Position numbers and translations under genes: made by a program
The notes under the pieces: generated by a model
Told to the model about the DNA's origin: nothing
Seen by the model: only the letters and a program-made list of their open reading frames with translations
Databases searched by the model: none
In this document: positions 7,808 to 17,765 of the stretch, piece after piece
Layout of the letters: each line of letters begins with the position of its first letter
How positions within the stretch are numbered: position 1 is the first letter of the stretch
NCBI GenBank assembly: GCA_035515795.1
Contig: DATJAY010000004.1
Span: 186,001 to 250,000, forward strand
Direction of reading: 5' to 3'
Length of the DNA: 64,000 bases
DNA from: Candidatus Acidiferrales bacterium
GTDB lineage: Bacteria > Bacteroidota > Ignavibacteria > Kryptoniales > JAKASW01

Positions 7808-10624
7808 TTAGTAAAGAGCCACTGTTTTCTTCCTGCCATCATACTTTACAACTTTGTCAGCCTTCTCCGTAGTATCCACTCCCGTTCCATGATTCGGCGA
7901 GACGACCACGATATTAAATGTTCTCGTCCTCATCATTCCTGGAAATTTGCCTTGGCGTTTACCGATTGTGAGAGTATGCGTGGAATCAGCCCACTTAAAT
8001 TCGATCGTGGAGTAAATTCCCTTTTCATAATCGTAGTTGTCGTTCTCATCCTCGTAAAGAGTAAAGTTCGCATCCGCACCTGTGTAAACACGGAGCTCGA
8101 TAGGATCGGCAAACTTTTCGGTTGAATATTGCATGAACGGTCCCATGGGAATAATCGAACCTGTCCTCACGAAAAGTGGAATCTTGCCGATGGGCGCGTC
8201 AGCAATGACGTCCCGGCCGCCTTCGTATTTTTTGCCGGTCCAGAAGTCAAACCAGCCGTCGCATTTCGGCAAATAGACTTTCGCAGCCTTCGGCCTGTCT
8301 TCATGGATTTGTTCCTTGGCAAATATCGACGGTGTCTTCCAGTAGAGTTCCATGTGGGCCGCACCTGGAGTTGCATTTTCGGTTTCAAGCACAAATTTGT
8401 ACTCTGTTCCGGCTGTCAACGCTACGGTGTCAGTGTATTGCTCGACGCTGGTATAGACTATCGGAAGTTGTTTACCATCAAGAATGATCCTTTTTCGATC
8501 ATAGCTTCTCAAGTGAAATTGATACTTGCCGGTCTCTTTCGGGATTAGTTTTCCTTCCCAACTTATCGAGAATGAAGAATCTGTAACATAGCTCGGTCTT
8601 CCTGTGGAATACCAATTAATATTTATGTCCGGTTCAACTTCTTGCTTTGTCACGATCATATGTTTGCTATCGCTGCAATATGTTGCGAGTATGCCCGCCT
8701 TGCCGTCATTTGTCTTAAAGTATTCCGGCCCGATCAGAACGCTTTGTTCAGGAGGTCGGTAATACATCCAATCTGTAACGGGTGTAACCATGATTGATGG
8801 GCCGAACATGAATTGGTTGTCAATGCCATAGGTCGTTTTATCTGATTCGAAATCCATCGGAAGTCCGCGCATCATGGTATATCCTTGACTCGTGACTTCC
8901 CATGCGAGCGAGTAAATATAGGGAAGGAGTCGGTAGCGCAGGTTGTCGAACTCAAGCATAGGCTCTGTGAATTCGCCGAATTCCCAGATCTCTCGCGGAG
9001 TTTCCGAGCCGTGTGCGCGGAATATCGGACTGAACGCACCGAACTGGAACATGCGCGCGTAGAATTCCTGGTACGCCGGATCCTTCCCGCCTCTGTTGAA
9101 GACGCCGCCGTATGCTCCGAGCACAAATGCTCCGATGTCGAATGTGTAGTAGGGGATACCTGCCATACAATGATTAATACCTGCTGAAATCTGGTCGCGA
9201 TAAATCTTCCAGTCTGCACCTATATCGCCAGTCCATGTTGTGGCTGCATTTCGTTGCTGGCCGGCATATGTCGATCTCGTAAGTATGTAGAGGCGCTTGT
9301 CCGCGAACTCTTTTCTATATGTCGAGTACAAATCATCCGTCATCGCGAGCGAGAATGCATTCAAGTATCTTGCCCATGTTCCCAGATAATTATTCCCGAC
9401 TCGTTTCATTTCGTATTCTGTGGAACCGACATTGTTGGCATTGATCAGATCAGGCTCGGTTGAATCGATCCATAGTGCATCGACGCCCTTTGACAGCAGG
9501 CCGTTCTTCAAATACTTCCAGTAAAGTCTGTTCGCACCCGGGTTGTACGCATCGTAATATTTAAACCCGCCCCAACCTATCGGCGAATAAAGGAAGCCAT
9601 GCTTCTCCATGTCCTTATAGATCATGGTATTAGGTCCTAGGGCAGGCCAGATTGAAATCATGAAATGAAAATGCATGTCATGAAGACTATCGATCATCCC
9701 TTTGGGATGCGGGTACGTCGTCGAATCGAAAAACATTCCGCTCCAGTTCTTCGCGCCGCCCCAGTAATCCCAATCCTGAACGATATTATCGATTGGCATT
9801 TTCAACTCGCGGTATTTCCTCGCGATCTCCAATACTTCTTCGCGAGTTGCGTAGTGTTCTTTACTTTGCCAATATCCATAAGCCCACTTGCCATACATGG
9901 GCGCGCGCCCGGTGATCATGCGGTATCCCGCGATGACGCTGTCCATGTTGTCACCAGCGATGAAATAGTAATCAATGTTGTCCCCGACATCGGACCATAA
10001 GGACATGTTTTTCTTGCCGTCGTCGTTGAAAACAGTCTTGGAGTAATTATCCCAGAGTATGCCGTAGTTCATGGCCGAAACAAGAAATGGAGTGATCGCA
10101 TTCGTGTTGGTTTGAACTAATGTGACTGTGTCGCCGCGGTAGTTCATGTAACCATGCTGGTCTGCGCCGAGGCCGTAAATTCCTTCATCGGAAGTAACGT
10201 TAAAGTCCTGTCTTACGTTGAACGAAGAATCTGTGCCGTAGAGGACCGGTTCCATGCCGCATCCATCTTCTTCAAGTATTTCCTTATCATTGGTGTCCGA
10301 AAATTTCACCTCGCCGTTTGTGAGTGAAATGATGGCTTTCAAGCGACTCGATGAAATCACGATACTACTGTCCTGCTTTTGATTTCCAACCTCTATCTTC
10401 TGTGGCTGGTTCATGATAACTGAAAGGCTTTTCTTCTTGTCAGTGCCTGCCGTTGACCACTTCTCGATTCTTAAGATGTTTGGTGCATAAAATTGAGCCT
10501 TTACATTTAGACCCTGGGTGGTTATGATAACACCGTTCGTGATTTGTTTAACACTTTTTTCCTGCGCAAAAGAAGTAAGTTTCAGCAGCACTGATAGGCA
10601 GATTATTATCCTAACTGATTTCAT
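7808..10624 (-). CDS. GH31 alpha-xylosidase-like hydrolase with PA14 insert
   Basis: A 938-residue exported glycoside hydrolase family 31 enzyme. The signal peptide begins MKSVRIII and ends near SFAQ. The N-terminal beta-sandwich spans about 30-235. The catalytic barrel (about 240-600) has the likely nucleophile D387 in DALWIDSTEPD and acid/base D467 in WTGDIGADW. A PA14-like domain (about 635-766, containing LRSYDRKRIILDGKQ) sits between the barrel and the C-terminal beta domains. The WIDSTEPD form resembles alpha-xylosidases more than alpha-glucosidases. A TTG six codons upstream keeps the frame, but the ATG used here puts the signal peptide at the N-terminus. With the GH2 beta-galactosidase nearby it fits trimming of xyloglucan oligosaccharides in the periplasm (inference). 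Other alpha-glycoside substrates are not excluded. Confidence 0.9.
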   Translation of the reverse strand: MKSVRIIICLSVLLKLTSFAQEKSVKQITNGVIITTQGLNVKAQFYAPNILRIEKWSTAGTDKKKSLSVIMNQPQKIEVGNQKQDSSIVISSSRLKAIISLTNGEVKFSDTNDKEILEEDGCGMEPVLYGTDSSFNVRQDFNVTSDEGIYGLGADQHGYMNYRGDTVTLVQTNTNAITPFLVSAMNYGILWDNYSKTVFNDDGKKNMSLWSDVGDNIDYYFIAGDNMDSVIAGYRMITGRAPMYGKWAYGYWQSKEHYATREEVLEIARKYRELKMPIDNIVQDWDYWGGAKNWSGMFFDSTTYPHPKGMIDSLHDMHFHFMISIWPALGPNTMIYKDMEKHGFLYSPIGWGGFKYYDAYNPGANRLYWKYLKNGLLSKGVDALWIDSTEPDLINANNVGSTEYEMKRVGNNYLGTWARYLNAFSLAMTDDLYSTYRKEFADKRLYILTRSTYAGQQRNAATTWTGDIGADWKIYRDQISAGINHCMAGIPYYTFDIGAFVLGAYGGVFNRGGKDPAYQEFYARMFQFGAFSPIFRAHGSETPREIWEFGEFTEPMLEFDNLRYRLLPYIYSLAWEVTSQGYTMMRGLPMDFESDKTTYGIDNQFMFGPSIMVTPVTDWMYYRPPEQSVLIGPEYFKTNDGKAGILATYCSDSKHMIVTKQEVEPDININWYSTGRPSYVTDSSFSISWEGKLIPKETGKYQFHLRSYDRKRIILDGKQLPIVYTSVEQYTDTVALTAGTEYKFVLETENATPGAAHMELYWKTPSIFAKEQIHEDRPKAAKVYLPKCDGWFDFWTGKKYEGGRDVIADAPIGKIPLFVRTGSIIPMGPFMQYSTEKFADPIELRVYTGADANFTLYEDENDNYDYEKGIYSTIEFKWADSTHTLTIGKRQGKFPGMMRTRTFNIVVVSPNHGTGVDTTEKADKVVKYDGRKKTVALY

Positions 10625-10821
10625 TTTGATCTCGCTTGCCAATTTTGGTTTCCCGGGCTAATGCATTCGGCAAATGCAATATAGACTATCGAAAGTGATT
10701 GAGCAAATGTAAGTGGATTGATACTAACAAAGTATGTAACTTTAAATACATCCGTTGTCATCGGGTCCAATTTTGTTCTTTTGAATTTCTAAACAACGTC
10801 ATAAGATAATTAGGAGGCTTT

Positions 10822-12318
10822 GTGAGAAGAAAAATTGAGATACAACAGGAAGAAACGAATCCTTCGAGAAGAAGATTCATTAAGACGGTCGGCACAGCTG
10901 CCGCCGGTTTGCTCGTTGTGCCATATTTGAAGCCATCCGGAGTATTCGCTTACAACCATAAGAGCACCGCTTCATATCTTGCAACAGTCGCGATCACCAA
11001 TACAACGGGATTTGCTGCCGACACGTACGTTTATGACGATGCCACGAACGGGGGTGTCAAGCAGAGGGTGCAATATCTTCTCGGCCAACTAAGCGGGATT
11101 TCCAGCTTGTTCAGCAGCGGTAAAAAAGTTGCGATAAAAATAAATTTAACCGGCGGTTCGGGGAACGCTACGAGCAAGGCGTTGGGCAGTTATACAATTA
11201 TCCAGGCTATGTGGACTCATCCGGCAGTTCTTCAGGCAGTGGGCGAGTTCATTCTCAGCTGCGGTGTTAACCCTGGAGACCTTTACATCGTGGATTCTCT
11301 CTGGGATACGGGATGGCAGAGCTCGGGGTCGACAGCGCCCTTCGGTTCCAATGACAGTTTCGGCTACAAGGCAGTACAAACCGCCTTGGGATGTAACGTG
11401 GTCGATCTGAATGACACAACTGCGTCCAACATTACGCAGATATCGACCGGAAGCAATTACTTCCATTTTCCAAACTTAACCATGAACAAGATATTGCAGG
11501 GAGTCGATGTTTATGTTTCCGTTCCCAAATTGAAGCAACATTCGGCTGCCGGACTTACTTGTTCACTTAAGAATCAGGTCGGGACTGTTCCCAAATCGCT
11601 GTATACAATAACGGGCGACAACGGACGTAGGGGAAAACTCCACCATGCGACAAGCACCGGTACAGAGGGGAATTATTTGCCCGAATCCATTTGTGATCTT
11701 AATGCGGCCCGCCCTGTTCATCTCGCCGTGGTGGATGCAATAATGAATGCAACAGGCGGAGAGGGCTCCTGGTGTGCGAAATTTGCACCGTGCTCGACAC
11801 ATGCGTTGATCGCAGGGACGGATCCCGTTGCGACCGATAGCATTGGAGCGAACCTGATGGGGCTTGATTGCGAGGCGACGACTCTTCCGTTGCCTGCACC
11901 GATGACGGATGGTACCGTGACGGTCAATGCATGCGATAACTATCTCGATCTCCTGCGCACAAAAGGTGTTGGCACAAATCAGCTGAGCGAGATCAACGTC
12001 GTCGGGGACGGGAAGACCATGGCCGTTCGTCCGAATGCGGAGGAACAGCAGCCGGCTGGGTTCAAATTGTGCGCCAATTTCCCCAACCCTTTTAACCCGT
12101 CGACGATTGTCGTCTTCTACTTGCCGAAAGCCGAACATGTCACGCTCAAAATCTACGATATTACCGGACGTGAAATTGAGACCCTTGTGGAAGGATCCGT
12201 TCCTCCGGGTGAGCATCGTTTACACTGGAACGCAACCGGACTGGCAAGCGGAGTATATATATGCAGGATGCTGGCAGGAAATTTCTCTGAATCAATCAAG
12301 ATGGTCTATCAGAAATAG
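10822..12318 (+). CDS. DUF362 protein with Tat signal and T9SS tail (copy 1)
   Basis: A 498-residue exported protein with a GTG start six bases after AGGAGG. The N-terminus holds a twin-arginine motif SRRRFIK followed by a hydrophobic stretch ending near FAY, so it should cross the inner membrane folded. The middle (about 50-400) is a DUF362-type domain with VSVPKLKQHS and SLKNQVG; the family is uncharacterised, and no CxxC iron-sulfur motif is seen here. Residues 420-498 start with FPNPFNPST and end KMVYQK, a T9SS type A sorting domain, so final export to the surface is expected. The next gene is a close paralogue with the same layout. Activity is unknown. Confidence 0.9.
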   Translation: MRRKIEIQQEETNPSRRRFIKTVGTAAAGLLVVPYLKPSGVFAYNHKSTASYLATVAITNTTGFAADTYVYDDATNGGVKQRVQYLLGQLSGISSLFSSGKKVAIKINLTGGSGNATSKALGSYTIIQAMWTHPAVLQAVGEFILSCGVNPGDLYIVDSLWDTGWQSSGSTAPFGSNDSFGYKAVQTALGCNVVDLNDTTASNITQISTGSNYFHFPNLTMNKILQGVDVYVSVPKLKQHSAAGLTCSLKNQVGTVPKSLYTITGDNGRRGKLHHATSTGTEGNYLPESICDLNAARPVHLAVVDAIMNATGGEGSWCAKFAPCSTHALIAGTDPVATDSIGANLMGLDCEATTLPLPAPMTDGTVTVNACDNYLDLLRTKGVGTNQLSEINVVGDGKTMAVRPNAEEQQPAGFKLCANFPNPFNPSTIVVFYLPKAEHVTLKIYDITGREIETLVEGSVPPGEHRLHWNATGLASGVYICRMLAGNFSESIKMVYQK

Positions 12319-12408
12319 CTCAACCGCAGCTTGCTGTCGAAATAAGTCGGACGAATCAATCTCCGAGAGTTCATCCGGGCTTTTTGAGAAACTGGTTTAG
12401 GAGGGTTC

Positions 12409-13887
12409 ATGAAAAAGAAAGAGAATGAAATTATATCAGAAATGAATTCCTCGCGGCGAAGGTTCATAAGGAACGTTGGCACGGCGGCTGCAGGCCTGCT
12501 CGTGGTGCCATACCTAAAACCGTCAGGAGTTTTTGCTTACAATCATAAGCGTACATCGTCTTACCTTGCAACAGTCGCGATCACCAATACCAACCCGAAA
12601 AGTGGCCCTACGCCTGCCGACAGCTATGTTTACGATGATGCTAGCGGTGGTGTTAAACAAAAAGTGCAGTACCTTTTCGATCAGCTTGGAGGAATTTCCG
12701 ATCTATTCAGTGCTGGGAAGAAGGTTGTAATAAAGATAAACTTGACGGGCGGATCAGGCTATGTAGGAAATTCAATGCTGAAAGGTGTTCCCATAACGGA
12801 AGCGATGTGGAGTCATCCTGTAGTCGTTCAAGCAGTGGCACAACTGATCATTGATGCAGGTGTAACTGCAAGCGACATCACCATAGTGGACAGTCTGGGA
12901 AGCGGAGACTCTTTCAGCAATTCCGCTTTTCAAGGTTATGTGGATGTTAAGAATGCCCTGGGATGCGGCTTAGTTGACATCAGCAAAGGCACTTTTGTCA
13001 ATATCTCCACCGGCAGCAGCTACTTTAATTTTCCGTCTCTAACCATGAATCAGATTTTAAGAGATACTGATGTCTATGTCTCAGTACCGAAATTGAAGCA
13101 GCATGCCACAGCAGGTTTGACATGTTCGCTCAAGAATCAGGTTGGGGCAACGCCGCAATCATCCTATGAATTGCCAGGCTACACTTATCGGCGGGAACGG
13201 CTTCACCATCAAGCGGGCACTGACTCGGAATGGAATTATTTGCCCGAGACTATTTGTGATTTGAATGCCGCCCGGCCGGTCCATCTTGCTGTAGTCGATG
13301 GAATAAAAAACGCAAAAGGCGGCGAAGGAGCTTGGAACCCAAATTTTGTGCCGTTTCAAAGTCATGCGCTTTTGGCAGGAAAAGACCCTGTAGCGACTGA
13401 CAGCATCGGCGCGAATGTTATGGGTCTGGACTGCGAAGCAGCGACTCTCACGTTACCGGGACCGTTGACGGACAACGGGGTTTCATCCACGGAGTGCGAC
13501 AACTATCTTTATCTTCTCAACAACAAAGGTGTTGGCACAAACCAGCTAAATGAGATCAACATTGTCGGCGACGGGGCGAATCTGATTACATCGGTCCGAC
13601 CAAATCTCGATACAACACAGCCTGCTGACTTCAAGCTCTGTGCCAATTTTCCCAATCCGTTCAATCCATCGACGATAATCGTCTTTTATTTGCCTCGAAA
13701 CGAACATGTTACCCTAAAAGTTTTCGACGTCACTGGTCGGGCGATTGAGACCCTTGTTGACGGAGAGGTCCCTGCCGGCGAACACCGATTGCAATGGAGC
13801 GCGACCGGCTTGGCAAGCGGAATATATTTGTGCAGGATGGAAACTAAGGATTTCGCCGAAACGATAAAGATGGTTTATCAGAAGTAG
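12409..13887 (+). CDS. DUF362 protein with Tat signal and T9SS tail (copy 2)
   Basis: A 492-residue paralogue of the preceding protein, separated from it by 90 bases and preceded by AGGAGG. The Tat motif reads SRRRFIR and the following signal region is almost the same as in copy 1. The DUF362 core keeps VSVPKLKQHA and SLKNQVG, and the T9SS tail occupies residues 414-492. The two copies diverge mostly in the region around residues 60-200, suggesting an old tandem duplication with separated roles. No metal or catalytic motif can be named with confidence. Copies 1 and 2 are probably one transcript. Confidence 0.9.
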   Translation: MKKKENEIISEMNSSRRRFIRNVGTAAAGLLVVPYLKPSGVFAYNHKRTSSYLATVAITNTNPKSGPTPADSYVYDDASGGVKQKVQYLFDQLGGISDLFSAGKKVVIKINLTGGSGYVGNSMLKGVPITEAMWSHPVVVQAVAQLIIDAGVTASDITIVDSLGSGDSFSNSAFQGYVDVKNALGCGLVDISKGTFVNISTGSSYFNFPSLTMNQILRDTDVYVSVPKLKQHATAGLTCSLKNQVGATPQSSYELPGYTYRRERLHHQAGTDSEWNYLPETICDLNAARPVHLAVVDGIKNAKGGEGAWNPNFVPFQSHALLAGKDPVATDSIGANVMGLDCEAATLTLPGPLTDNGVSSTECDNYLYLLNNKGVGTNQLNEINIVGDGANLITSVRPNLDTTQPADFKLCANFPNPFNPSTIIVFYLPRNEHVTLKVFDVTGRAIETLVDGEVPAGEHRLQWSATGLASGIYLCRMETKDFAETIKMVYQK

Positions 13888-14048
13888 GACGACTCCAGGG
13901 TATTGAATGTCACAAACTGCTGCTCGCTTCAAAATGAGAAACGATCAATGTATCCAACTCATTCAAAAAGCGAGTTGCAGTTTGGAGGCTTAAAGTTTTC
14001 AGCAATCCTTCCGATAATTCAATTGCGTAGATAATTTCTTCCAAGAGC

Positions 14049-16628
14049 GTGGATCGAATCGTGAGGTTTGCGGACAAATATTTTCCTGGATTTCTGCTGA
14101 CAATTTTATTGTCGTGCCTCGAGATGTCTTCCGCCCTGGCTCTCAATCCGCACAAAACTATATCCCAGTACGGCCACAGTTTCTGGATTCGTGAAAATGG
14201 CTTGCCGGCAAATAATGTCAAGGCAGTTCTTCAAACACGTGATGGATTCATTTGGCTTGGTACGACATCAGGTCTGTTCTGCTTTGATGGCGTAAGCTTC
14301 AGTGAGGTGAGCACAATCCCGGAAGATCCAAAAATCCATGAATCGATATCTACCCTGTGCGAAACACGAGATGGGAGCTTATGGGTGGGGACTCAATTCA
14401 GGGGATTAAGACGCCTGAAGGATGGGCGAGTGTTTGTATATGGTTTGAACGAGGGATTTCGCAATACGAATGTTAGCGACTTGTTTGAAACTCGTTCCGG
14501 TCATCTCTTGATAGGTACGGCAATCGGGCTTTACTTGTTTGATGAAGAGAGGTTCAAACCGATTTTAGTTAATCCAAATTACGTCAGAGACATTGCGGAA
14601 GATTCACACGGAAGAATTTGGGTGGCTACTTATGACGGGATTAGAATCTTGGAAGGCAACCAATTCACTGTAATCAGAAGTATTACCACTGCAAACGGCT
14701 TGCCTACTAACACGGTTACTTCCATTTGCACCGATCGTAAGTCAAATGTGTGGGTTGGTACTTTTGAAGGATTGGTCCGCTGGAAGGACGGGAAAATCAC
14801 GATTTACAATACGAACAATGGATTGTCGCATTATAATATCAACAAGATATATGAAGACCACGATGGTAATCTGTGGGTGGGAACACGAGGCGGGCTTGAT
14901 CGCCTCTATGAAAAGAAATGGACGGCATACACAAGTTCAGACGGCTTAACTGACAACAACGTCCTCTCATTTGCGGAGGATCGCGAAGGGAGTCTTTGGG
15001 TCGGTACCTATAACGGATTAAATCAGTTCAAAGATGTCAGTATTACTACCTTTACGAAATCGGAGGGTCTAGCGGACGATCAGTTGTCCAGTGTCGTCGG
15101 GAGTCCCGATGGGAGTCTGTATTTTCTTAGCGACCAAGGGGCAAACGTTACCCGGCTGAAGGATGGTAAAATAAACATATATAACATTCCCGTGGGACCT
15201 GCTTTTGTCGCGCATGACAGTAGCCTTTGGATTGGTCAGAATGGTTTTCTCTACAACATCAAGAACGGAAAGCTTGTCCAATATGACGCTCGGTCGGGTT
15301 TACCGCACAAATGGATCTCTGCTTTCGATGAAGATGACAAGAGTCTCTTTATGTACTTAGATCATTTTGGCATCTTCAGGTTCATTGATGGCCGATTGCG
15401 TCCTTATCTGCTTGCAGATAGGATTCAGTATCCCGCGCCCGAAGAGTATATTGTTTGTTTTTATCGACAATCCGACAGCCTGATGTGGATCGGCACAACT
15501 GATTCGCTGGTGAAGATACAGAATGAAAAAATTACAGGTTTCACAACTGCAGACGGCTTGGCTGGCAACTGGGTCAGCTCTATATTTGATGACGGCCGGG
15601 GAAGTCTATGGATTAGCTCACCTCAAGGGGGGCTTACTCGCTACAGTGGAGGCAGGTTTACCACCATTAATGCTAAGATTGGCTTGTTCACTGACGAGAT
15701 TTATTGTGTGCTTGGCGACAGCTATGGTGGCCTTTGGTTAAGTAGCCCGGTAGGAATCGGGTATGTTAGAAGACAGGAGCTTGATGATTACGCTGAAGGC
15801 AAAATAAATTACATACATTCAAAAGTTTATTCAACTGCAGATGGGATGAAGACGGATGAGTGCTTCGGTGAGTGGCAGCCGGCGGGCTGGAAGGCAAATG
15901 ATGGAGGCATATGGTTCGCGACGAGAAAAGGTGCTGTCATGATAGACCCGAGGCAATTCAAGGAAAACAAGCTACTACCACCCGTGATAATAGAACAAGT
16001 AGTCAGGGATGGACAACCTGTTCCATCAAACGAATTCCTAAGTTGTCCGCCCGGCACAAAAGATTTGGAGTTCCATTATACCGCGCTGAGCTTTCTGGTA
16101 CCAGGAAGAGTATTATTCAAATATAAATTGGAAGGATATGATCACGAGTGGATAGACGCCGGTACTCGACGGGCGGCTTATTATACAAACCTTTCGCATG
16201 GTGACTATGAATTTCAAGTGATTGCCTGCAACAATGATGGAGTCTGGAACGAAACCGGAGCGACCTTTAAATTCGAACTTAAGCCGCACTTCTATGAGAC
16301 GTACTGGTTCTATGCGTCAATGTTTCTAACAGTGATCGGAATCGCGTTCGGAGTTTATCGCTTGCGTGTTTGGCAGCTATTGGAAAGAGAGAAGAAGCTC
16401 AATGCACGCATTCAGAAAGCGCTGGCTGACATAAAAGTCCTGGGTGGGTTGATTCCGATTTGTTCCAACTGCAAGAAAATCCGTGACGATAAAGGGTACT
16501 GGGAAAATTTGGAGAAGTACATACAGATTCACTCGGAAGCGCAATTCTCTCACGGAATATGTCCCGACTGCGCAGCGAAATTATATCCTGAGTTACTTTC
16601 GGAACTGGAGAAGAGGAAAAAGTCTTGA
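14049..16628 (+). CDS. Sensor propeller membrane protein with four-Cys tail
   Basis: An 859-residue membrane protein. A signal sequence (about 1-35) is followed by two seven-bladed propellers' worth of regulator-propeller repeats (about 40-660, recurring forms such as GSLWVGT and DGLTDNNV), then a Y_Y_Y domain (about 680-740) and one membrane helix (about 748-770). In place of the usual histidine kinase or GGDEF output, the cytoplasmic part is only a short charged helix and a module at 800-860 with C805-x2-C808 and C838-x2-C841, preceded by FSH. That tail recurs at the end of PAS proteins in many bacteria and looks metal-binding (inference). Start: GTG at 14049; a second GTG four codons on is equally possible. 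The ligand may be a glycan, as for related propeller sensors. Confidence 0.88.
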   Translation: MDRIVRFADKYFPGFLLTILLSCLEMSSALALNPHKTISQYGHSFWIRENGLPANNVKAVLQTRDGFIWLGTTSGLFCFDGVSFSEVSTIPEDPKIHESISTLCETRDGSLWVGTQFRGLRRLKDGRVFVYGLNEGFRNTNVSDLFETRSGHLLIGTAIGLYLFDEERFKPILVNPNYVRDIAEDSHGRIWVATYDGIRILEGNQFTVIRSITTANGLPTNTVTSICTDRKSNVWVGTFEGLVRWKDGKITIYNTNNGLSHYNINKIYEDHDGNLWVGTRGGLDRLYEKKWTAYTSSDGLTDNNVLSFAEDREGSLWVGTYNGLNQFKDVSITTFTKSEGLADDQLSSVVGSPDGSLYFLSDQGANVTRLKDGKINIYNIPVGPAFVAHDSSLWIGQNGFLYNIKNGKLVQYDARSGLPHKWISAFDEDDKSLFMYLDHFGIFRFIDGRLRPYLLADRIQYPAPEEYIVCFYRQSDSLMWIGTTDSLVKIQNEKITGFTTADGLAGNWVSSIFDDGRGSLWISSPQGGLTRYSGGRFTTINAKIGLFTDEIYCVLGDSYGGLWLSSPVGIGYVRRQELDDYAEGKINYIHSKVYSTADGMKTDECFGEWQPAGWKANDGGIWFATRKGAVMIDPRQFKENKLLPPVIIEQVVRDGQPVPSNEFLSCPPGTKDLEFHYTALSFLVPGRVLFKYKLEGYDHEWIDAGTRRAAYYTNLSHGDYEFQVIACNNDGVWNETGATFKFELKPHFYETYWFYASMFLTVIGIAFGVYRLRVWQLLEREKKLNARIQKALADIKVLGGLIPICSNCKKIRDDKGYWENLEKYIQIHSEAQFSHGICPDCAAKLYPELLSELEKRKKS

Positions 16629-17233
16629 TTATAAAGTTGGGATCTGAGAGGCCCAATGTCGTCACTGCAAATTAGTCTGAGATATTAGTTCCGGTTAAAT
16701 CTGATTGCACGGATTCCTGTCCGAATTCTCAATTACGTTTTGTAAACACTTACGGGTAAAATTTCCCACACATTTGTATTAATTACCTACACCGTAGCTT
16801 CCTCAAGACTATGGTCCCATTTTGCGATCCTGTAACTTCCACCTCCGTAACTGGTTATAGTTGCCAGTTAAAATTGCCGAAATGCGATCCATTTGGTATG
16901 GAATTGGATACTTACTGTGCTGAGCTTTGTTAGGCAAAATTTTGAACGGTTGAAGGTTCATGATAGTGGATGAAGACTTGCATCGAGTTTTTGAAACGGA
17001 TATATTTTCAACGAGAGTTGATACTTAGGAGTTGTCGTGGTGTCAGACTTACTGAATGGCATGAAGAGAGCGCGAATCTGTTATCGTGACGACGATGAGC
17101 GGTGAATTCATGACAATTAGATTTTCAATTCGGCTGACGTTCAATCTCTGGAAGACATGATGCAGGCGCGATTCGATTGATCTTTCCTGATCAAGTTGTC
17201 TTGCTGCGTTAGAGAACTAAGAAAGGAGAAAGA
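16629..17233. other. 600-bp gap without a convincing gene
   Basis: AT-rich non-coding sequence upstream of the pilin-like genes. The only coding hint is a 22-codon frame from about 17038 (GTG, preceded by AGGAG) ending TGA near 17104, too short to support. The promoter of the pilin-like operon must lie here. Confidence 0.45.
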
Positions 17234-17752
17234 ATGGGAACTGGACAAATGCTTTTGACGGTATTCGCTATCATTCTCTTGGGCAATATAATTCTTACCA
17301 CTAACCGGGGAATCAGCAACAGCAGCCAGGTTCTGACACAAACCAGTATTGGGATCGACTGCGTGTCACTGGCAACCTCCACCATCGAAAAAGCACAGCG
17401 CTTGCCATTCGATGAGCACACCAAGGATTCCACATGGCAGAATTCGTTGACCGCGCTTACTCCTCCGGCAAGTCTCGGACAGGAGCACCCAGGCGACACG
17501 CTGAGTGATTATGACGATTATAATGGATATCCCGGTGGACCCAATGGCAGTCGGACGGAGACAGATCCTCTTCTGACAGGAATATACAAAGTCATGACTC
17601 AGGTGCATTATGTTACCCGCGATGCCAGCGGTAACTTCGTTATCTCAACCGGATCTGCAACCTGGAGCAAGCGGCTCGACATATGGGTGTGGAACACAGC
17701 CGACCCAACTGACACGGTCAAGATGACCGACATTTTCAGTTATTGGTATTAG
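17234..17752 (+). CDS. Pilin-like protein 1 (PilV-like position)
   Basis: A 172-residue protein anchored by one N-terminal hydrophobic helix (about 4-26) with the rest outside the cytoplasm. It begins M-G and goes straight into the helix, unlike standard type IV prepilins, which have a longer basic leader and a glutamate five residues after the cleavage point. The C-terminal half is rich in D, T and W and ends in an aromatic cluster IFSYWY. AAGGAGAAAGA before the ATG is a strong ribosome site. It is first of three adjacent genes of similar design. Family was not recognised with certainty; the comparison with PilV rests on gene order and topology. Confidence 0.8.
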   Translation: MGTGQMLLTVFAIILLGNIILTTNRGISNSSQVLTQTSIGIDCVSLATSTIEKAQRLPFDEHTKDSTWQNSLTALTPPASLGQEHPGDTLSDYDDYNGYPGGPNGSRTETDPLLTGIYKVMTQVHYVTRDASGNFVISTGSATWSKRLDIWVWNTADPTDTVKMTDIFSYWY

Positions 17753-17765
17753 ATGAGGTGAGATC

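Noticed and set aside
17038-17104. Short frame with a ribosome-site-like AGGAG upstream of the pilin-like operon
   Set aside because: Only 22 codons and no similarity recognised; kept as a note in the gap entry.
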